Shown one piece after another: positions 28,918 through 38,530 of a stretch of DNA of 64,000 nt. Each line of letters begins with the position of its first letter. Position 1 is the first letter of the stretch. The notes beneath the pieces were generated by a model. The model made no database searches, was not told where the DNA came from, and saw nothing but the letters and a program-made list of their open reading frames with translations. Source of the DNA: JAOPZW01 sp963789015. Lineage in GTDB: Bacteria; Actinomycetota; Thermoleophilia; Solirubrobacterales; Solirubrobacteraceae. The position numbers and the translations under genes were made by a program. Location of the stretch: assembly GCA_963789015.1 (NCBI GenBank), contig CAWBIU010000004.1, positions 868,001 through 932,000 on the forward strand. Reading direction: 5' to 3'.

Positions 28918-29071
28918 CCTACGCGGGGCGCCGCGGGGTGATGGTTTGCGTACGCATCTGAGCGCTTTTCGTTCGTTTTCCAGCGCCCTGGGTACCAAAC
29001 CTCCCGGTTTTGCACACGTTTGCGTGGGCTTGCCCTGCGTGCCGTACCGTGCCGCGGCTGTGCTGCGGGGA

Positions 29072-31768
29072 ATGTCCACGCGCGCGCGCTTCATGCTGAC
29101 CGCGGCACTCGCCGCCGTCCCCCTGATCGCGCTGGTCGCGTTCTCGTCGCTCGACCGTTACGGCGCCGACCGTGAGCGGGCCGAGACGCGTGCCGTGAAC
29201 CGGGCCGAGCTGTTCTCCACGCTGCTGGCCGAGGAGGATCCGCGGCACGTGCCCTCGCAGGCGCGCCTGCGCGAGCTCATGGCGCTCAACGAGCTGCCCG
29301 CGGGCAGCGCCACCGTCGTGTTCAGAGACGGGCGCGAGATCGCGCGCTCGGGCCCCGTCGCCGCCGGCCCACCGATGGGCATGCGCCGGACGCAGAAGGC
29401 GCTCGCCAGCCGCGACGGCGTCTTCAGCGCCGACGGCAGCGACGGCGTGAGGCGCGTGTGGGGGTTCAAGCCCGTCGGGGACGGCCCGCTGACGATCGCC
29501 TTCGGGATCCCCGGCAGCGCGATCTACGGCCCGACACGCGACGCGCTCGAGCGCGACCTGCTGCTCGCCCTGCTGGCCGCGGTGGCCGCCCTGGGCGCGG
29601 CCTTCCTGATCGCCGGCCACGTCACCGCTCCGATCCGCCGCCTCGCCCTGAAGGTGGGCGGCGACGGCGACAGCGAGATCGGGCGCATCGAGCGCCGCTT
29701 CGCCGCGCTCGGCGTGAAGGTCGAGGAGAGCGCGACGGAGCTGGCTCGCCGGGCGGATCGCATCGCGGCGCTGCGCACGATCGACCGCGCGATCCTCGAC
29801 GCCGAGACCCCCGAGGACATCGCCCGCGCCGCGCTCGGCCGGCTGCGCTCGCTCGTCGACGCGGCGCTCGCCGAGGTCGTGCTCTTCGACCGCGAGCGCG
29901 GCACGGCCACGCCGCTGGTCGTCGACAACGGCCGCTCACCCGTCGTCGACGGCCCCGAGGTCCCGCTCGACGGCCCGCTGTTCCGCGTCGACGCGCTCGA
30001 TGCCGGCAAGCCGGTCGTCCACGACTACCTCGATGCGATCGCCGCGCGCAGCCCGCGCGCGCAGGCGCTGCTCGCCGATGACGTGGGCTCGTACCTGTGC
30101 GTGCCGCTCGCCGCCGAGGGCCGGCTGCTCGGCACCGTGGGCATCGGCTTCACCGCGACGGGCCGGCCCGCGCCCGAGGCGCTCGTCGCCACCGCCGAGG
30201 TCGCCGATCAGCTCGCCATCGCGCTGCGCCACGCGCGCCTGCACGCCGAGCTGCAGGCGGTCGTGGAGGCCGCCGTCGACGGGATCGTCGTGCTCGACGC
30301 CGACCGCCGCCTGATCTCCGCCAACCGCGCCGCGCGCGAGTTCCTCGGGTCGCCCCGCAACGGCGACCTCACGGGCCGCCGGCTCGACGAGATCGCGACG
30401 TTCACGCCCGGGCTGGACTCGGTCGCCGCCCGCCGCACGGGCGGCGCGATCGAGGGCATCTTCTCCGTCGTGCTGCCGTCGGGCGACACGCGCCAGGTCG
30501 AGATCCGCGGGCGCGCCGACTTCCAGCGCGGCCGCGACCTGCTTCTCGTGCGCGACGTGACCGACCGCCGGCGCCTCGAGGACCAGCTGCGCCAGGCCCA
30601 GAAGATGGAGGCCGTCGGCCAGCTCGCCGGCGGCGTCGCGCACGACTTCAACAACCTGCTGACGGTCATCTCCGGCTACGGCGAGATCGCGCGGCGGCGG
30701 ATCGGCTCGGGCCCCGGTGGCGCCGAGCTCGACGAGATCGGCCGCGCCGCCGAGCGCGCCACCCAGCTCACGCGCCAGCTGCTGGCCTTCTCTCGCCAGC
30801 AGGTGCTCGAGCCGGCGCTGCTGGACCTCAACGAGGTGCTCGGGGCGCTGCTGCCGATGCTGGGCCGGCTGATCGGCGACGACGTCGAGATCGCGCTGCT
30901 CACCGACGAGGAGCTGCCGCCCGTGCTCGTCGACCGCGCGCAGCTCGAGCAGGTGATCATCAACCTCGCGATCAACGGCCGCGACGCGATGCCGACGGGC
31001 GGCACGATCACCATCGAGACGCGCGCCGCCGAGCTCACCGAGAGCTACGCGCGCGACCACGCCGGCGTCTTCCCCGGCCACTACGCCCGGCTGATGGTCA
31101 CCGACACGGGCACCGGCATGGAGCGCTCGGAGCTCGAGCACATCTTCGAGCCGTTCTTCACGACCAAGAACATCGGGCAGGGGACCGGTCTCGGGCTGGC
31201 CATGGTCCACGGCGTCGTCACCCAGTCCGGCGGCCACGTGCACGTCTACTCCGAGCCCGGCCTCGGGACGAGCTTCAAGATCTACCTGCCCGCGGCGGGC
31301 GAGGCCCCGGTCCGCGAGGAGAAGGACGCCGGCGCCGAGCCCGAGCGCCTGGCGGGCACCGAGACCGTGCTGCTGTGCGAGGACGAGGACCTCGTCCGCG
31401 ACCTCATCGACCGAATCCTCACCGAGCACGGCTACCGCGTGCTCTCCTCCCCCGGGCCGGTCGAGGCGCTCGAGGCGCTGACGAGCGGCGGCCGCGAGAT
31501 CGACCTGCTCATCACCGACGTGATCATGCCCCAGATGTCGGGCCCCGAGCTCGCCGAGCGGATCATGGCCCTGCGGCCCGGGCTGCGAACGCTGTTCCTG
31601 TCGGGCTACACCTCCGAGACGGTGCGCAGCCGCGGCAACCTGCCCCCGGGCAGCGCCTTCCTCGAGAAGCCGTTCGACCACGGCACGCTGCTGCGCACCG
31701 TGCGCTCGCTGCTCGACGGGGAGCCGCAGCCGTCGCGCGACGGCGCCGGCCGGCGCACCGCCGGCTAG
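29072..31768 (+). CDS. hybrid sensor histidine kinase / response regulator (CckA/FixL-like)
   Basis: An 898-residue protein. TM1 is at about 8-25, the extracytoplasmic sensor region at about 28-160 and TM2 at about 163-182. A HAMP-like segment leads to a GAF domain (about 235-390), then a PAS domain (about 393-500). The HisKA phosphoacceptor is His524 in GGVAHDFNNLL. HATPase motifs follow (NLAINGRDAMP, DTGTGM, GTGLGLAMVHG). A C-terminal receiver domain (from about 765) carries LLITDVIMPQMSG. Signalling is therefore likely His to Asp within one chain. No separate output regulator is adjacent. Confidence 0.93.
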   Translation: MSTRARFMLTAALAAVPLIALVAFSSLDRYGADRERAETRAVNRAELFSTLLAEEDPRHVPSQARLRELMALNELPAGSATVVFRDGREIARSGPVAAGPPMGMRRTQKALASRDGVFSADGSDGVRRVWGFKPVGDGPLTIAFGIPGSAIYGPTRDALERDLLLALLAAVAALGAAFLIAGHVTAPIRRLALKVGGDGDSEIGRIERRFAALGVKVEESATELARRADRIAALRTIDRAILDAETPEDIARAALGRLRSLVDAALAEVVLFDRERGTATPLVVDNGRSPVVDGPEVPLDGPLFRVDALDAGKPVVHDYLDAIAARSPRAQALLADDVGSYLCVPLAAEGRLLGTVGIGFTATGRPAPEALVATAEVADQLAIALRHARLHAELQAVVEAAVDGIVVLDADRRLISANRAAREFLGSPRNGDLTGRRLDEIATFTPGLDSVAARRTGGAIEGIFSVVLPSGDTRQVEIRGRADFQRGRDLLLVRDVTDRRRLEDQLRQAQKMEAVGQLAGGVAHDFNNLLTVISGYGEIARRRIGSGPGGAELDEIGRAAERATQLTRQLLAFSRQQVLEPALLDLNEVLGALLPMLGRLIGDDVEIALLTDEELPPVLVDRAQLEQVIINLAINGRDAMPTGGTITIETRAAELTESYARDHAGVFPGHYARLMVTDTGTGMERSELEHIFEPFFTTKNIGQGTGLGLAMVHGVVTQSGGHVHVYSEPGLGTSFKIYLPAAGEAPVREEKDAGAEPERLAGTETVLLCEDEDLVRDLIDRILTEHGYRVLSSPGPVEALEALTSGGREIDLLITDVIMPQMSGPELAERIMALRPGLRTLFLSGYTSETVRSRGNLPPGSAFLEKPFDHGTLLRTVRSLLDGEPQPSRDGAGRRTAG

Positions 31769-32580
31769 CGAAACCGCTCGGCCAGCGCGACGGCGGCGTC
31801 GGCGAACGGCCCCAGCTCGCCCGGCGCGACCGACGGCAGCATGAGCAGCAGGCGGTCGACGTCGGCGGCGATGATCTCCTCGACCGCCTCGTCCTCGAGC
31901 GGGCAGCCGAAGTAGGTGACCGGGATGCGCCCGCGGCCGGCCTCCTCCCCGCGCCGGCGCAGCTCGCCGACGCGCTCGGCGAGCCGGTCGCGGCTGTTGG
32001 GGAACCAGCCGTCGCCGTAGCGCAGCACGCGGTCGAGGACGCGCTCGCCCGTGCCGCCGATCCAGATCGGCGGGTGCGGGCGCTGCACGGGCTTGGGCCA
32101 CGAGGTGATCGCGTCGAAGTTCACGTAGCGCCCGTGGTAGCTGGCCAGCTCCTGCGCCCAGATCTCGAGCATCGCCTCGGCGCGCTCGCGCAGGACGCCG
32201 AAGCGCTTGTCGAACGGCGTCCCGTGGTTCTCGATCTCGGGGGTGTTCCAGCCGGCGCCGAGGCCGACCTCGACGCGCCCGCCGGAGACGTGGTCGAGGC
32301 TGGCGATGGCCTTCGCCGTGGTGATCGGGTCGCGCTGGGCGAGCAGCAGGATGCCGAAGCCGAGCCGCAGCGTGCTCGTCGTCGCCGCCGCCGCGGTGAG
32401 CGTCACGAACGGGTCCAGCGAGCGGTAGTAGTGGCGGCCGACGTCGCGTACGGAGTCGCGCGGCATGTGCGGGTGCTCGGCGACGAACAGCGCGCTGAAG
32501 CCGCGCTCCTCGACGAGCCGCCCGATGTCGCCGGGGCCGGTCGTCTCGTCGGTCACGAAGGTCGAGATGCCGAAGTCCAT
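31765..32580 (-). CDS. LLM-class F420-dependent oxidoreductase
   Basis: A 271-residue luciferase-like monooxygenase-fold protein. Segments typical of the F420 subgroup are DFGISTFVTDE, ASLDHVSGGRVEVGLGAGWN and RPHPPIWIGGTGERVL. It probably uses reduced or oxidised F420; the substrate is unknown. Its stop overlaps the kinase gene end by four bases on the opposite strand. Confidence 0.87.
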   Translation of the reverse strand: MDFGISTFVTDETTGPGDIGRLVEERGFSALFVAEHPHMPRDSVRDVGRHYYRSLDPFVTLTAAAATTSTLRLGFGILLLAQRDPITTAKAIASLDHVSGGRVEVGLGAGWNTPEIENHGTPFDKRFGVLRERAEAMLEIWAQELASYHGRYVNFDAITSWPKPVQRPHPPIWIGGTGERVLDRVLRYGDGWFPNSRDRLAERVGELRRRGEEAGRGRIPVTYFGCPLEDEAVEEIIAADVDRLLLMLPSVAPGELGPFADAAVALAERFR

Positions 32581-32590
32581 CGGCGCGACC

Positions 32591-33235
32591 TTAGACGCTT
32601 GCGTCCGAGACCACGAAGACGTCGAGCACGCGCGGACCGTGCACGCCCTGGACGCGATTGAGCTCGATGTCGGCGGTGGCCGACGGGCCCGAGACGAAGG
32701 TGACGGGCCGCCCCTCGGCGGCGGCCTCGCGCAGCGCCGCGATCGCGTCGGGGACGGCGGGCACGACCTGGTCCTCGCGCACGACGCACAGGTGCAGGTC
32801 GGGCACGAGCGTGATCGCCCGCCGCCCGCTCGGCGGCGCGCCGTCGAGCACGATCGAGCCGGTCTCGGCGACGGCGAGCGCGCAGCCGCTGAGCACGCCG
32901 TCGAGCGCGTCGAGGTCGCGCGGGCGCAGCGGCGGGTCGTCGGGCACGAGCTCGACCCCGTCGACGCTCAGGCCCAGCCCCGGCGCGACGACGACGCGCG
33001 TGGCGCCGCGCGCGCGGCAGACGCCGGCGAGCGCGCCCTCGAGGTCGCCGCGACCGAGCCGGTGCACGGTGGCGTCGTAGTCGGCGACGCGCTCGCAGAA
33101 GCGCTCGACGGCGTCGAAGGCGTACGTGGCACCGGCGCGGTGGTAGGCGCGCGGCACCTCGGGCGCCGGCGGCGGGGTCGCCCCCAGCGCGCCGCGGATG
33201 CGGCCCATGACCTCGGCGCGCGCGTCGTCGCTCAC
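32591..33235 (-). CDS. lutC: LutC-like lactate utilisation protein
   Basis: A 214-residue LUD-domain protein and the third subunit of the LutABC L-lactate oxidation complex. The family end FVSGPSATADIELNRVQGVHGP is clear. The GTG overlaps the lutB stop as GTGA, and lutA-lutB-lutC form one minus-strand operon. Confidence 0.9.
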   Translation of the reverse strand: MSDDARAEVMGRIRGALGATPPPAPEVPRAYHRAGATYAFDAVERFCERVADYDATVHRLGRGDLEGALAGVCRARGATRVVVAPGLGLSVDGVELVPDDPPLRPRDLDALDGVLSGCALAVAETGSIVLDGAPPSGRRAITLVPDLHLCVVREDQVVPAVPDAIAALREAAAEGRPVTFVSGPSATADIELNRVQGVHGPRVLDVFVVSDASV

Positions 33236-34632
33236 GACGACCCCCGCTCGCGCCACCACTGGCGGAAGCTCTGCTCGGGCACCTCGGGCAGCTCGCGCAT
33301 CTCCGTCCACGCCCCGGCCCCGGGCGCCGAGTCGCCGAACCGGGCGAGCGGGCCGCGCCCCAGGCGCGCCAGCCGCTGGGCCGTCTCGTAGCGGCGCTGG
33401 GAGGCGAACACGCGCGCGACGAGGCCCATCGCGGCGCGCTCGGAGGTGGAGCCGTACTCGGCCTCGCGCACGACCCGCCCGCGCAGGTGGACGAGCACCG
33501 TCGGGATATCGATCTTGACCGGGCAGACCTCGTAGCAGGCGCCGCACAGCGACGAGGCCCACGGCAGCGTCGGCGCCTCGTCCAGGCCGCGCAGCTGCGG
33601 CGTCAGGATCGCCCCGATCGGGCCCGGGTAGATCGAGTCGTAGGCGTGCCCGCCGGTGCGCGAGTAGACGGGGCACACGTTCAGGCACGCCGAGCAGCGG
33701 ATGCAGTGCAGCGCCTGGCGGCCGGTCTCGTCGGCGAGCACGTCGGTGCGCCCGTTGTCGAGCAGCACGAGGTGGAACTCCTGCGGGCCGTCGGGCGGGT
33801 CGGCCGACTTCACGCCCGTCCACATCGACGTGTACGGGTTCATCCGCTCGCCCGTCGAGGAGCGCGGCAGCAGCTGCGCGAAGACCTCGAGGTCGGTGAA
33901 CTCGGGCACGACCTTCTCGATGCCCATGACGGTGACGAGGACGTCGGGCAGCGTCGTGCACATGCGCCCGTTGCCCTCGGACTCGAAGACGCACACCGTG
34001 CCGGTGTCGGCGGCGGCGAAGTTCGCCCCGCTGACCGCCACCCCGACGGACAGGAACTTCTCGCGCAGGTGCACGCGCGCCGCCTCGCACAGCGCCTCGG
34101 GGGTGTCGTCGAGCGTGCGGCCCTGGGCGATCGTCGACTCGAACAGGCGCCGGATCTCGGCCCGGTTGCGGTGGATGGCGGGGACGAGGATGTGCGAGGA
34201 CCAGTCGCCCGCGAGCTGGTTGATGAGCTCGGCGAGGTCGGTCTCGATGGCGTGGATGCCCTCGCGCTCGAGGCCCTCGTTGAGGTCGATCTCGTCCGTG
34301 GCCAGCGACTTGACCTTGATGACCTCGTCGGCCGCGTGTGCGCGGGCGATCGAGGCGACGATCGCGATCGCCTCGGCGCCGTCGCGGGCCCAGTGCACGA
34401 TCCCGCCCGCGCGCGTCACCGACGCCTCGAGGCGCTCGAGCTGCTCCGGCAGCGTGGCCATCGCGCGCGCCTTGATCGCCGCGCCGGCGTCGCGCAGCGC
34501 CTCCCAGTCGTCGAGCTCGGCGACGACGTCGGCGCGCTTGGCGCGGATCGTCGCCGTCGCCTTGCCGAGGTTGCGCCGCAACTGGGTGTCGGCCAGCGCC
34601 TCGCGCGCGCGCTCGGGAAATCCCACCGCCAT
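33232..34632 (-). CDS. lutB: LutB-like iron-sulfur protein
   Basis: A 466-residue protein. The LUD domain at about 70-290 is followed by two 4Fe-4S motifs (CIRCSACLNVCPVY and CGACYEVCPV) and a C-terminal tail. It transfers electrons during L-lactate oxidation to pyruvate. The ATG lies two bases after the lutA stop. Confidence 0.92.
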   Translation of the reverse strand: MAVGFPERAREALADTQLRRNLGKATATIRAKRADVVAELDDWEALRDAGAAIKARAMATLPEQLERLEASVTRAGGIVHWARDGAEAIAIVASIARAHAADEVIKVKSLATDEIDLNEGLEREGIHAIETDLAELINQLAGDWSSHILVPAIHRNRAEIRRLFESTIAQGRTLDDTPEALCEAARVHLREKFLSVGVAVSGANFAAADTGTVCVFESEGNGRMCTTLPDVLVTVMGIEKVVPEFTDLEVFAQLLPRSSTGERMNPYTSMWTGVKSADPPDGPQEFHLVLLDNGRTDVLADETGRQALHCIRCSACLNVCPVYSRTGGHAYDSIYPGPIGAILTPQLRGLDEAPTLPWASSLCGACYEVCPVKIDIPTVLVHLRGRVVREAEYGSTSERAAMGLVARVFASQRRYETAQRLARLGRGPLARFGDSAPGAGAWTEMRELPEVPEQSFRQWWRERGSS

Positions 34633-34634
34633 GT

Positions 34635-35369
34635 CTACTCCTCGGCCGCCAGGATCTCGGCCAGGTGCAGCGTGCGCACGCCGGTGCGCTGGCGGCGCAG
34701 GGCGCCGCCGATGTGCATCAGGCACGAGGTGTCCGCCGAGGTGCAGACCTCGGCGCGGGTGTCCAGCACGTGGCGCAGCTTGTCGGAGAGCATCGCCATC
34801 GACGTGTCGGCGTTCTTGATCGCGAAGGTCCCGCCGAAGCCGCAGCACTCGGTCGACTCCCCCAGCTCGACGAGCTCGATCCCGCGCACCGCGCGCAGCA
34901 GGCGCAGCGGGCGGTCGCCGACATGCAGCGCGCGCAGCGAGTGGCAGGTCGGGTGGTAGGTCGTGCGGTGCGGGAACGACGCGCCGACGTCCTCGGCCTC
35001 GAGCTCGTCGACGAGGAACTCCGTCAGCTCCCGGACACGCGGGATGATCGCCTGCGCCTCGCGGGCCAGCCCCTCGTCGCCGGCCAGCGCGGCCAGGCGC
35101 GGGTAGAACTCGCGGACCATCCCGGTGCACGAGGCGGACGGGCAGACGATGACCTCGGCGTCCGCGAAGACCCGCACGAAGCGGCGTGCGAGCGGGACCG
35201 CCTCGAGCTGGTAGCCGGTGTTGGCGTGCATCTGGCCGCAGCAGGTCTGCGCCTCCGGGAAGTCGACGGCGCAGCCCAGGCGCTCGAGCAGCCGGACTGT
35301 CGCCTGCCCGACCGTCGGGAAGAGCGTGTCGTTGAAGCAGGTGATGAACAGCGCGACGCGGGTAGGCAA
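34635..35369 (-). CDS. lutA: LutA-like (Fe-S)-binding protein
   Basis: A 244-residue protein with two CCG (cysteine-rich) domains, seen as QTCCGQMHANTG and TECCGFGGTFAIKN. It is the first gene of lutABC. The only start that fits the N-terminus TRVALFITCFND is a TTG at 35369. That places it just 30 bases from the divergent lldP start, so its promoter must lie within lldP sequence or overlap it. Confidence 0.9.
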   Translation of the reverse strand: MPTRVALFITCFNDTLFPTVGQATVRLLERLGCAVDFPEAQTCCGQMHANTGYQLEAVPLARRFVRVFADAEVIVCPSASCTGMVREFYPRLAALAGDEGLAREAQAIIPRVRELTEFLVDELEAEDVGASFPHRTTYHPTCHSLRALHVGDRPLRLLRAVRGIELVELGESTECCGFGGTFAIKNADTSMAMLSDKLRHVLDTRAEVCTSADTSCLMHIGGALRRQRTGVRTLHLAEILAAEE

Positions 35370-35399
35370 CGCGCTGGAACGTACCCGGGAGGAGGACCC

Positions 35400-37085
35400 G
35401 TGACCACCCTGCTCGCCTATACGCAGGTGTTCGACCCTGTCGGCGACTCGCTCCTGGCGAGCTCGATCTTCGCCGCGCTGCCGCTCGTCACCCTGTTCGC
35501 ACTGCTCGGCGGGGCCAAGCTGCCCGCCCACGTCGCCGCCGCTGCGTCGCTCGTGGTCGCCATCCTCGTCGCCATCATCGTCTACTCGATGCCCGCCGAC
35601 GATGCCGTCCTGGCCGGCATCGAAGGGGCCGCGTTCGGGCTGTTCCCGATCATGTGGATCGTCTGGAACGCGATCTGGATCTACAACATGACCGAGCGGA
35701 CCGGGTACTTCGCGGTGCTGCGGCGCTCGTTCGAGCGCGTCTCCGACGACGAGCGCATCCAGGCGATCATCATCGCCTTCTCGTTCGGAGCGCTGCTCGA
35801 AGCGCTGGCCGGCTTCGGCACGCCGGTCGCGATCACCGCCGTGATGCTCATCGCGCTCGGCTTCAAGCCGATCAAGGCAGCGTCGGTGGCGCTCGTGGCC
35901 AACACGGCGCCGGTCGCCTTCGGCGCAATCGCCATCCCGATCATCACGCTCGCCGGGCTGACCGAGATCCCCAAGGACGAGCTCGGCGCGATGGTCGGCC
36001 GCCAGACGCCGATCCTGGCCCTGTTCGTCCCGCTGATCCTCGTCGGGATGGTCGACGGCATGCGCGGCGTGCGCCAGACGTGGCCCGCCGCCATCGTCGG
36101 CGGTACGACGTTCGCCGTCGGCCAGTTCGTGTGCTCGAACTACATCTCCGTCGAGCTGACCGACATCGTCGCCGCGCTCCTGTCGGTGGGCTCTCTCGTC
36201 CTGCTGCTGCGCGTCTGGCAGCCCGGCGAGCCGCTACGCGCCGAGGGGCAGCAGACCCGCCCGGCGATGGCGGGCGGCGCGACGGCCGACCCGGCGTTCG
36301 AGGCCGAGACCCGCCGCCGCGAAGGCGGTCCCGACCACCGCGACTCGCGCGGCGAGATCTTCGCCGCCTACGCGCCGTACCTGATCATCATCGTCATCTT
36401 CGCCCTGGCGCAGTGGGGGCCGATCAAGGACTTCCTGGCCAAGGGCGAGACCGAGTTCCAGTGGCCCGGCCTCGACGTCGTCACCCCGGAGGGCGAGCCC
36501 GCCACCGCGGTCACCTACCGGTTCAACTGGCTGAACGCCGCCGGCACGCTGCTGCTCGTCGCCGGGCTGCTGACGATGTTCGTCCTGAGGATGAGCCCGG
36601 CCCGCGCCCTGAAGACCTACGTCGAGTCGCTCGACCAGCTCAAGTGGGCGACGCTCACCGTCATGCTCGTGCTCGGCGTCGCCTACGTGATGAACCTCTC
36701 CGGGCAGACGATCACGATCGGCCTGTGGATCGCCGGCGCGGGCGGGATCCTGGCCTTCCTGTCGCCGATCATCGGCTGGCTCGGTGTCGCCGTGACCGGA
36801 TCGGACACGTCGTCGAACTCCCTCTTCGGGGTGCTGCAGGTCGAGGCGGCCAAGGAGGCCGGGCTCAATCCGACCCTGCTCGCGGCGGCCAACTCCTCGG
36901 GCGGTGTGCTCGGCAAGATGGTCTCCCCGCAGAACCTCGCGATCGGCGCCGCGGCCGTCGGCATGGGCGGCCAGGAGGGCGAGCTCTTCCGTCGCGTGAT
37001 CGGTTGGAGCATCATTCTCCTGTTGATCATGTGCGTGCTCGTGTACCTCCAGTCGACATCGGTGCTCTCTTGGATGGTGGTCTGA
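35400..37085 (+). CDS. lldP: L-lactate / glycolate permease
   Basis: A 561-residue polytopic membrane protein of the LctP family with about 12 helices. Family blocks are AFSFGALLEALAGFGTPVAITA and VAVTGSDTSSNSLFGVLQ. The GTG start is preceded by GGGAGGAGG. It is divergent to lutABC and followed by overlapping glcD, which points to uptake of lactate or glycolate for both oxidation systems. Confidence 0.94.
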   Translation: MTTLLAYTQVFDPVGDSLLASSIFAALPLVTLFALLGGAKLPAHVAAAASLVVAILVAIIVYSMPADDAVLAGIEGAAFGLFPIMWIVWNAIWIYNMTERTGYFAVLRRSFERVSDDERIQAIIIAFSFGALLEALAGFGTPVAITAVMLIALGFKPIKAASVALVANTAPVAFGAIAIPIITLAGLTEIPKDELGAMVGRQTPILALFVPLILVGMVDGMRGVRQTWPAAIVGGTTFAVGQFVCSNYISVELTDIVAALLSVGSLVLLLRVWQPGEPLRAEGQQTRPAMAGGATADPAFEAETRRREGGPDHRDSRGEIFAAYAPYLIIIVIFALAQWGPIKDFLAKGETEFQWPGLDVVTPEGEPATAVTYRFNWLNAAGTLLLVAGLLTMFVLRMSPARALKTYVESLDQLKWATLTVMLVLGVAYVMNLSGQTITIGLWIAGAGGILAFLSPIIGWLGVAVTGSDTSSNSLFGVLQVEAAKEAGLNPTLLAAANSSGGVLGKMVSPQNLAIGAAAVGMGGQEGELFRRVIGWSIILLLIMCVLVYLQSTSVLSWMVV

Positions 37086-38530
37086 CCCCCGGCCTGCTGG
37101 CCCAGCTGCGCCGCATCTGCGGCCCCGACTGGGTGCTCACCCAGGAGCACGAGCTGCGGACCTACGAGTCCGACGGCCTGCTCCAGTACCGGGCGCTGCC
37201 CGCCGCCGCGGTGCTCCCGGCCACCGCCGAGCAGGTCCAGGCGGTGGTGCGGGCGTGCGCCCGCGAGGAGGTCCCATGGGTCGCGCGCGGCTCGGGCTCG
37301 GGCCTGTCGGGCGGCGCGCTGCCCGTCTCGGAGGGCGTGCTGATCGTCGTCTCGCGGATGAACCGGATCCTCGAGGTCGACAAGGAGAACGCGCGCGTGC
37401 TCGTCGAGCCGGGCGTGACCAACGCGTCGGTCTCGGCCGCCGTCGGCCCCGAGTTCTTCTACCCGCCCGACCCGTCGAGCCAGATCGTCTGCTCGATCGG
37501 CGGCAACGTCGCCGAGAACTCGGGCGGCGCGCACTGCTTCAAGTACGGCTTCACGACGAACTACGTCTGCGGCCTGGAGGTCGTCCTCGCCGACGGCGAG
37601 ATGGCGATCCTCGGCGGCCGCGAGCTCGACTCCCCCGGCTACGACCTGCTCGGCGCGTTCGTCGGCTCGGAGGGCACGCTCGGCGTGGCCACGAAGGCGT
37701 GGCTGCGGCTCGTCCCCGTCCCCGAGACGGTCAAGACGCTCGTCGCCTTCTTCGACTCGACCCATCACGCCGGCGAGGCGGTCGGGACGATCGTCACCAG
37801 CGGCGTCGTGCCCGGGGCCATCGAGATGATGGACGCGCTGGCCATCGAGGCCTCCGAGCAGATGGCCAACGCCGGCTACCCGGTCGGCCGCGGCGCGGCG
37901 CTGCTCGTCGAGCTCGACGGCGCCGAGGAGGAGTGCGAGGCGCGCTTCGAGGAGGTCGTGCGCATCTGCGAGGAGTGCGGCTCGGACGACGTCCGCGTGG
38001 CGCGCGACGAGGCCGAGCGCGAGCTCTTCTGGAAGACGCGCAAGGCGGCCTTCCCGGCCATGGGGCGCATCAGCCCGAACTACTTCGTGCAGGACGGCGT
38101 GATCCCGCGCACGAAGCTGCCCGAGGTGCTCGACCGGATCGCCGACCTGGCCGCCGAGTACGACATGAAGGTGGCCAACGTCTTCCATGCCGGCGACGGC
38201 AACCTGCACCCGCTCGTCTGCTACGACGGCAACGTGCCCGGCGAGGCCGAGAAGGCCGAGGAGCTGTCGGGCAAGATCCTCGACGCGTGCCTCGACGCGG
38301 GCGGCTCGATCACCGGCGAGCACGGGGTCGGCGTGGACAAGCGAAAGCACATGACCAAGCAGTTCGGCGAGGCCGACCTCGAGACGTTCCAGAAGCTCCG
38401 CTGCGCCTTCGACCCGGCCGGCCTGGCCAACCCGGGCAAGGTCATGCCCACGCCGCGCCTGTGCGGCGAGGTTCCCGGTCCCTACCGGCGCCACCCCCTC
38501 GAGGTCGCCGGGCTGGCCGAGCGCTTCTGA
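37070..38530 (+). CDS. glcD: FAD-linked glycolate/lactate oxidase subunit GlcD
   Basis: A 486-residue FAD-binding (PCMH-type) 2-hydroxyacid dehydrogenase. FAD-binding segments are VARGSGSGLSGGALP and SSQIVCSIGGNVAENSGG. The C-terminal part has FHAGDGNLHPLV and SITGEHGVGVDKR. The start is inferred as a TTG that overlaps the end of lldP by 16 bases. It forms a complex with GlcE and GlcF in the homologous systems. Confidence 0.93.
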   Translation: MDGGLTPGLLAQLRRICGPDWVLTQEHELRTYESDGLLQYRALPAAAVLPATAEQVQAVVRACAREEVPWVARGSGSGLSGGALPVSEGVLIVVSRMNRILEVDKENARVLVEPGVTNASVSAAVGPEFFYPPDPSSQIVCSIGGNVAENSGGAHCFKYGFTTNYVCGLEVVLADGEMAILGGRELDSPGYDLLGAFVGSEGTLGVATKAWLRLVPVPETVKTLVAFFDSTHHAGEAVGTIVTSGVVPGAIEMMDALAIEASEQMANAGYPVGRGAALLVELDGAEEECEARFEEVVRICEECGSDDVRVARDEAERELFWKTRKAAFPAMGRISPNYFVQDGVIPRTKLPEVLDRIADLAAEYDMKVANVFHAGDGNLHPLVCYDGNVPGEAEKAEELSGKILDACLDAGGSITGEHGVGVDKRKHMTKQFGEADLETFQKLRCAFDPAGLANPGKVMPTPRLCGEVPGPYRRHPLEVAGLAERF

